DNA of 7,902 nt from positions 1 through 7,902 of the forward strand of contig SXXZ01000161.1 of the NCBI GenBank assembly GCA_005789375.1, given 5' to 3'. A program made the position numbers and the translations under genes. Source of the stretch: Verrucomicrobiales bacterium. GTDB taxonomy: Bacteria; Verrucomicrobiota; Verrucomicrobiae; Limisphaerales; UBA9464. Under the pieces are notes generated by a model. That model worked only from the letters and a program-made list of their open reading frames with translations, ran no database searches and was not told where the DNA came from. Below, one piece after another: positions 6,642-7,902 of this stretch. Numbering within the stretch: position 1 is the stretch's first letter; each line of letters opens with the position of its first letter.

Positions 6642-6744
6642 TGGAGCTTTCGGAGAATCCGCTGCGCCATTAATTTCCTCACCATGAATCATTACGGTTC
6701 AAGCCTGCTCCGTCGGGTCGATCCAACAGAAATTACTCCGGCTC

Positions 6745-6763
6745 AGAGGCCCTTGAGGGCTCT
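6745..6763 (+). promoter_or_regulatory. Bulged hairpin in the rpmB leader
   Basis: AGAG(G)CCC pairs with GGGCTCT around a TTGA tetraloop, with one bulged G, and TT follows. It is about 135 bp upstream of rpmB. It could be a weak terminator or attenuator of an upstream transcript, or a leader element of the ribosomal-protein mRNA. The sequence does not decide between these. Confidence 0.25.
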
Positions 6764-6898
6764 TTAGGACACCTGTTTCTTGGTTCAAAATGACGTGAAA
6801 TTATTGGCTCAGTGCTCAGGTATCCGAAAATGCTGCTTGCACCAAGGCTCCTCGGGCTGGTAGGTCATCCGTTCCTTTAATTTAAGAATCCTTCGATT

Positions 6899-7168
6899 AT
6901 GGCACGCATTTGTCCGCTGACGGGTCGCCGCCCGGTGAAAGGCAATCACATCTGGCGCTCGGGTAAGGCCAAGAAAAAAGGTGGTATCGGTACCCACGTC
7001 ACCGCGATCACTAAGCGCAAGTTCTACCCGAACCTGCAGCGCGTGAAGGCACTCTTGCCCAGTGGAGAGGTTCGCTACATGCGAGTCTCCGTGAAGGCTT
7101 TGAAGGCCGGCATGGTGACCAAGGCCCCGCGTCGTACCTGGAAGAAGGCCGACGTCGCAGCTAAGTAA
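6899..7168 (+). CDS. rpmB: 50S ribosomal protein bL28, long form
   Basis: bL28 is a structural protein of the large ribosomal subunit. The 89-residue product opens with MARICPLTGRRP, the conserved bL28 start, continues through KRKFYPNLQRV (about 39-49) and ends with VSVKALKAG (62-70) and a basic tail. Compared with the usual form of about 78 residues, there is an insertion rich in Lys and Gly (KAKKKGGIGTHVTAI, about 23-37) before the FYPNLQ motif. I recall a similar insertion in chlamydial bL28, which fits a PVC host. Only one cysteine is present near the N-terminus, so there is no CxxC zinc knuckle. The ATG at 6899 gives the family N-terminus; only a weak AAGAA precedes it. It stands alone, without rpmG, and is closed by strong termination signals. 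Confidence 0.97.
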   Translation: MARICPLTGRRPVKGNHIWRSGKAKKKGGIGTHVTAITKRKFYPNLQRVKALLPSGEVRYMRVSVKALKAGMVTKAPRRTWKKADVAAK

Positions 7169-7170
7169 CC

Positions 7171-7199
7171 GCCTGCTTTCAGGCACGCTCGGGTTTTTT
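7171..7199 (+). terminator. First hairpin and T-run after rpmB
   Basis: GCCTG-CTTT-CAGGC (7171-7184) forms a short perfect stem 2 bp after the rpmB stop. Nine bases later comes a run of six T (7194-7199). The gap between stem and T-run makes it a non-canonical terminator, possibly a 3'-end protecting hairpin, with the stronger terminator just downstream. Confidence 0.4.
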
Positions 7200-7213
7200 A
7201 TCCCGGGCCAACG

Positions 7214-7246
7214 AAAAACGGCTCCCGTTATCCGGGAGCCGTTTTT
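7214..7246. terminator. Bidirectional intrinsic terminator
   Basis: AAAAACGGCTCCCG (7214-7227) is the exact reverse complement of CGGGAGCCGTTTTT (7233-7246), with a 5-base loop. This gives a GC-rich 9-bp core flanked by A5 and T5, so it reads as an intrinsic terminator on both strands. That fits its place between convergent rpmB (+) and the cytochrome gene (-). Confidence 0.93.
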
Positions 7247-7252
7247 GTTGTC

Positions 7253-7288
7253 AGGCCCCTTTTGAGGCCCCTTTTGAGGCCCTGTTTG
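7253..7288. repeat. Three-copy 12-bp tandem repeat
   Basis: AGGCCCCTTTTG occurs exactly twice (7253-7264 and 7265-7276) and a third time with two changes (AGGCCCTGTTTG, 7277-7288). It is non-coding, between the terminator and the stop codon of the cytochrome gene. It is probably a slippage product and would be transcribed as the 3' untranslated end of the minus-strand gene. Confidence 0.8.
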
Positions 7289-7316
7289 CCCGTCGAGCGA
7301 GTTTTCGAGGGATGGC

Positions 7317-7902
7317 TCAGTGTTTGGCCCCGGCCGTGGCCAGATATTCCAGCAAATCGGTCAGGTCTAGAGTCGGCAACTGTTCGAAGCCACCCGGCAT
7401 GATGGACTGCCCGGATGATTCGAGCTTGGCAATGGTGCTGCGCTGGATGACGTGCTTGGTTCCGGTGGTATCGAGGATCTCCACCGAAGTGGCTGGTTCG
7501 GCGTCGAGTCGCCCGGACAGGCTTTCACCGTCCTTCTGGGTGAGGGTCCACAGCTTGTAGTTGGCCTCGACCGAGCGGTTCGGATCGAGAATCTCGGTGA
7601 GAATTTCGGTCTTTGGTCGGACTCCGATTCCGGTTAACTCCGGCCCGATGCGGCCGCCCTTGCCATCGAGCACGTGGCAGGCGATGCAGTTTTTCTCAAA
7701 AACCTCCCGGCCGTGGTCCGCTTTGCCCGCTTTGAGGGCCACCGGCTGGAGTTGGGTGATCAACGTCTCCATGGCCGCCGAAGACTTCGGTGAACCGGCC
7801 TTCTGCAGGGATCGAGCCTTGGCCGACACCGATGCGTCGGAATGGCCGCTGAGCTGGCTCCAATGATCTCGGCTGAGGTCGCCAGCCAGCAAGGTGCCGG
7901 CT
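7317..7902 (-). CDS. PVC-type haem-binding domain protein, C-terminal part (5' end outside window)
   Basis: About 195 residues of a longer protein are visible. They carry one c-type haem site, NCIACH (codons covering 7674-7691), then GGRIGPELTGIG, EILDPNRSV, a YxxxTxxDGxxxxG-like region and SIMPGG near the end. This order matches the putative haem-binding domain found at the C-terminus of large secreted dehydrogenase/cytochrome proteins of Planctomycetes and Verrucomicrobia. The cysteines bind haem covalently, and the Met of IMPGG is a plausible distal ligand. Family members are periplasmic and often follow a beta-propeller or PVC membrane-bound-dehydrogenase domain, with HEAT-like repeats between; those would lie beyond the right edge. 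The frame is open through the edge. A TTG at 7892 could be read as a start but is not the real one. Transcription ends at the terminator at 7214-7246. Confidence 0.92.
   Translation of the reverse strand, partial: AGTLLAGDLSRDHWSQLSGHSDASVSAKARSLQKAGSPKSSAAMETLITQLQPVALKAGKADHGREVFEKNCIACHVLDGKGGRIGPELTGIGVRPKTEILTEILDPNRSVEANYKLWTLTQKDGESLSGRLDAEPATSVEILDTTGTKHVIQRSTIAKLESSGQSIMPGGFEQLPTLDLTDLLEYLATAGAKH

Larger units (their letters stand above)
6412..6898. other. Intergenic region between S41 homologue and rpmB
   Basis: This 487-bp gap has no supportable gene; its short open frames run through the repeat. It must contain the minus-strand promoter of the S41 gene and the plus-strand promoter and leader of rpmB. 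Contents from left to right are an inverted repeat CGGTCGT/ACGACCG (6501-6507 / 6539-6545), the GGTAGGG hairpin repeat (6570-6641), a bulged hairpin at 6745-6763, and an AT-richer leader from about 6770 with TTTAATTTAAG just before rpmB. I found no convincing sigma-70 pair and no tRNA. Confidence 0.5.

Noticed and set aside
6449..6685. Minus-strand open frame rich in Arg and His upstream of the S41 gene.
   Set aside because: Its composition comes from the GGACC/GGTCC hairpin repeat; no coding signature.
6690..6730. GGTTCAAGCC followed by GGGTCGATCC, which recall a tRNA T-arm.
   Set aside because: No matching acceptor, D-arm or anticodon stem can be built around them.
1..7902. CRISPR array or complete insertion sequence.
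   Set aside because: No regularly spaced repeats with unique spacers, and no transposase or integrase frame; the only tandem repeats are the 12-bp and ~30-bp units described.

Overview
The window most likely comes from a member of the PVC superphylum, probably Verrucomicrobiota. Three things point there: a C-terminal fragment of the PVC-type haem-binding (cytochrome c) domain at the right edge, a long 89-residue form of ribosomal protein bL28 that I recall as resembling the chlamydial form, and GC-rich intergenic palindromes bounded by GGTAGGG. This is inference from family resemblance; no marker RNA gene is present.

Layout. Positions 1-1102 are almost gene-free. They hold one plausible small ORF on the minus strand (150-350), several GC-rich hairpins, and two GGTAGGG-bounded palindromic elements (660-737 and 942-1005). 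An orphan gene at 1103-2410 (+) looks like a circularly permuted ATP-grasp enzyme. It ends 12 bp from the stop of argB (2423-3301, -), which encodes N-acetylglutamate kinase with the N-terminal extension and C-terminal GTEVV of arginine-inhibited forms. A 96-bp divergent spacer separates argB from a two-gene plus-strand unit: a five-helix membrane protein resembling a half-size DMT/EamA protein (3398-4000), then a phenylacetate-CoA-ligase-family adenylate-forming enzyme (4045-5316). Convergent to that, on the minus strand, is an exported S41 (C-terminal-processing) peptidase homologue (5365-6411) in which both expected catalytic residues appear to be replaced.

The 487-bp gap at 6412-6898 holds a third GGTAGGG repeat made of tandem hairpin units and a possible leader of rpmB. 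rpmB (bL28, 6899-7168, +) is followed by a small hairpin with a T-run, a perfect 14-bp-stem bidirectional terminator (7214-7246) and a three-copy 12-bp tandem repeat. The window closes with the C-terminal part of a large c-type-cytochrome protein on the minus strand (7317-7902, 5' end outside the window).

The genes do not form one clear pathway. argB serves arginine synthesis, rpmB translation, and the cytochrome probably periplasmic oxidation chemistry. The ATP-grasp protein and the ligase-family enzyme both belong to families that activate carboxylates with ATP, but their substrates cannot be read from the sequence. The least explained items are the ATP-grasp orphan, the apparently inactive S41 homologue, the membrane-protein/ligase pair and the repeat family.
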